Shown in pieces: positions 13,465 through 13,881 of a DNA stretch of 13,881 bases. Both the position numbers and the translations under genes were made by a program. Source of the stretch: Gammaproteobacteria bacterium (lineage in GTDB: Bacteria > Pseudomonadota > Gammaproteobacteria > QNFN01). The notes under the pieces are model-generated. The model saw nothing but the letters and a program-made list of their open reading frames with translations. It searched no databases and was not told the origin of the DNA. Position 1 is the first letter of the stretch. Each line of letters opens with the position of its first letter. The stretch is taken from NCBI GenBank assembly GCA_003645555.1, contig QNFN01000013.1:1-13881 (forward strand), read 5' to 3'.

Positions 13465-13881
13465 TCATTCGGCGGCGAACGTGATGCCGCCGTACCAGGC
13501 GGTTGCCTGCTGCCCGGAGTCGTCAGTATCGGTCATGATGGCCACGGCCTTGACGGTATCCACCTCCTTGCCGAAATGGCGTCGGATGTCCTCGCGGACG
13601 TTGCGTACTTCCTCGACCCACTCGCCGACCGGGTCCGTCGCGTCGCGGACGGCCACCATCATCACCCGGTCGGTGTAGGCGTTGGGCCAGGCACTCTCCC
13701 GGGGCTGGGTCGAGGACCAGACGTAACTGACCCCGAACGATCTCGGATCGAACCAGCTGCCACGAAAAAGGATATAGACCCGGGCCGGGTAGTCGGCACC
13801 GCCCTTGCGTGGCTCGTCGATGCCGGTCAGCAGGTTGCCGACCTTCCACGACCAGCGCAGGACCGGCGTGGCCCTGAGGTC
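13465..13881 (-). CDS. DUF3047-family protein, C-terminal part
   Basis: The frame is open from the window edge to the stop at 13465-13467, giving 138 C-terminal residues. Recognisable blocks are LRWSWKVGNLLTGIDE, GADYPARVYILF, SYVWSSTQPRES, VGEWVEEVRNVREDIRRHFG and VAIMTDTDDSGQQATAWYGG-ITF. These match DUF3047 (paired W-x-W near the domain start, YPARVYxxF, the RxVxxDxxxxFG block, and the MTDTDxxxxxAxAxYGxIxF end). The family is often secreted or periplasmic and of unknown function; the N-terminal signal, if any, is outside the window. A downstream gene on the same strand begins 72 bases past the stop. Confidence 0.85.
   Translation of the reverse strand, partial: DLRATPVLRWSWKVGNLLTGIDEPRKGGADYPARVYILFRGSWFDPRSFGVSYVWSSTQPRESAWPNAYTDRVMMVAVRDATDPVGEWVEEVRNVREDIRRHFGKEVDTVKAVAIMTDTDDSGQQATAWYGGITFAAE

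Noticed and set aside
1..13881. CRISPR arrays, tRNA or rRNA genes, riboswitches
   Set aside because: No regularly spaced direct repeats, cloverleaf-like sequence or recognisable riboswitch core was seen on either strand.

Overview
The window is G+C-rich bacterial DNA whose gene content suggests a gammaproteobacterium with dissimilatory sulfur metabolism. The reasons are a heterodisulfide-reductase-like HdrB end of the type found in sulfur oxidisers, a DsrE-like remnant, and qmcA/nfeD and ycbL homologues close in length to the enterobacterial proteins. The species cannot be named from the sequence. Many small insertions, REP-like palindromes and decayed genes show that the left half is an accessory, rearranged region.

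Layout, left to right. (1) 2-343 (+): 3' end of an HdrB-like subunit. (2) About 460-1025 (-): 3' remnant of an IS91-like transposase, lying against the next operon. (3) 1030-2399 (+): a stomatin/QmcA-NfeD membrane pair. (4) 2519-2966 (+): a DUF6933-like gene broken near its start. (5) 3098-4442 (+): a double-dyad operator followed by two overlapping genes, a small winged-helix-like protein and an AbiEii-type nucleotidyltransferase. This is a candidate toxin-antitoxin or defence module and is the most interesting unit here. (6) 4443-4799: intergenic, with a REP-like pair. (7) 4800-7247 (-): a dimethylglycine/sarcosine dehydrogenase-like flavoprotein with a GcvT half. (8) 7248-7802: an intrinsic terminator, a second REP-like pair, a frameshifted DsrE-like remnant and a perfect 28-bp palindrome.

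(9) 7803-12016 (-): four genes on one strand: hotdog thioesterase, MFS transporter, SRPBCC protein and a family I CoA-transferase. They look like a small acyl-CoA or carboxylate module: uptake, CoA transfer to a carboxylic acid, and thioester hydrolysis. The CoA-transferase is unusual, with Asp where the family has its catalytic Glu and a long C-terminal extension. (10) 12164-12808 (+): a YcbL-like metallo-beta-lactamase-fold hydrolase, divergent from the thioesterase and ended by a strong bidirectional hairpin. (11) 12887-13393 (-): a host-attachment-family protein with a perfect Shine-Dalgarno sequence. (12) 13465-13881 (-): a DUF3047 protein cut by the window edge.

All identifications are from reading the translations by eye. 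No database search was run, and family names are recognition calls.
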